6,566 bases of DNA from Saccharicrinis sp041584155 (lineage in GTDB: Bacteria; Bacteroidota; Bacteroidia; Bacteroidales; Marinilabiliaceae). The notes under the pieces were generated by a model. The model saw only the letters and a program-made list of their open reading frames with translations. It did no database searches and was not told the origin of the DNA. Location: the NCBI GenBank assembly GCA_041584155.1, contig JBFHEL010000237.1, positions 1 to 6,566 on the forward strand, read 5' to 3'. Positions 6,453-6,566 of this stretch are shown here, piece by piece. How positions within the stretch are numbered: the stretch's first letter is position 1; every line of letters begins with the position of its first letter. Made by a program: the position numbers and the translations under genes.

Positions 6453-6566
6453 TTTACCCGGCGTTACTCCTGTTGCTTTCTTAAAAAATTTAGTAAAATA
6501 GGACTGATCACTAAAATGAAGTTCATCAGCAATCTGACTAACAGTAAGATTGGTATGAATCAATAA
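6432..6566 (-). CDS. AraC-family transcriptional regulator, C-terminal 44 residues (5' part outside window)
   Basis: Reading the - strand from the right edge gives 44 codons ending in TAG at 6434-6432. The peptide contains IADELHFSDQSYFTKFFKK followed by ATGVTPGKFR. This is the second helix-turn-helix of the AraC/XylS DNA-binding domain, with the characteristic GF(here HF)-SDQSYF-FKK-GVTP-R pattern. The preceding residues, TNLTVSQ, fit the start of that unit (the usual pattern is 'l-t-v-s-e-I-A'). The protein ends about ten residues after the motif core, so the DNA-binding domain is C-terminal, as usual. The N-terminal sensor region is not visible, so the ligand cannot be inferred, and it could also be a hybrid two-component regulator, which in Bacteroidota often ends in the same domain. 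It runs in the same direction as ilvC, 217 bases upstream, with no clear terminator between. Confidence 0.9.
   Translation of the reverse strand, partial: LLIHTNLTVSQIADELHFSDQSYFTKFFKKATGVTPGKFRSQFL

Noticed and set aside
6289..6501. A 70-codon + strand frame beginning with TTG
   Set aside because: It overlaps the AraC-family C terminus antisense and has no recognisable motif. A TAnnTTTG-like match (TATTTTTG, 6284-6291) lies at its start but has no good -33 partner.

Overview
The window looks like the chromosome of a member of the phylum Bacteroidota, probably class Bacteroidia or a marine relative. The reasons are moderate A+T content, no convincing Shine-Dalgarno sites before the genes, a secreted S46 dipeptidyl-peptidase (a family abundant in this phylum), an RsmA carrying NFPYNISS, and an rsmA-mgtE neighbourhood that I recall from this phylum. 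Family assignments come from motif recognition by eye; no database search was run.

Layout. On the + strand are the 3' part of rsmA (16S rRNA dimethyladenosine transferase, cut by the left edge), then 28 bases later mgtE (CBS-domain Mg2+ channel), then after about 160 bases a periplasmic S46 dipeptidyl-peptidase of the DPP7 type, closed by a strong intrinsic terminator at 4290-4322. On the - strand are the last 44 codons of an AraC-family regulator (cut by the right edge), then after a 217-base intergenic stretch ilvC (class II ketol-acid reductoisomerase), closed by its own intrinsic terminator at 4679-4707. The S46 gene and ilvC are convergent.

Between the two terminators lie about 350 bases without a credible gene. 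This stretch is dense in inverted repeats: a long imperfect hairpin (4537-4609, 27 Watson-Crick pairs around a 12-base loop) and three copies of a 10-base word in alternating orientation. It is the least explained part of the window.

The genes are housekeeping or metabolic: ribosome maturation, magnesium homeostasis, extracytoplasmic peptide breakdown, and branched-chain amino acid synthesis. They do not form one pathway. A link between peptide use (S46) and branched-chain amino acid synthesis (ilvC) is conceivable but nothing here shows it. I do not see a novel multi-gene system; the best leads are the palindrome-rich spacer and the ilvC leader with spaced direct repeats next to an AraC-family gene.
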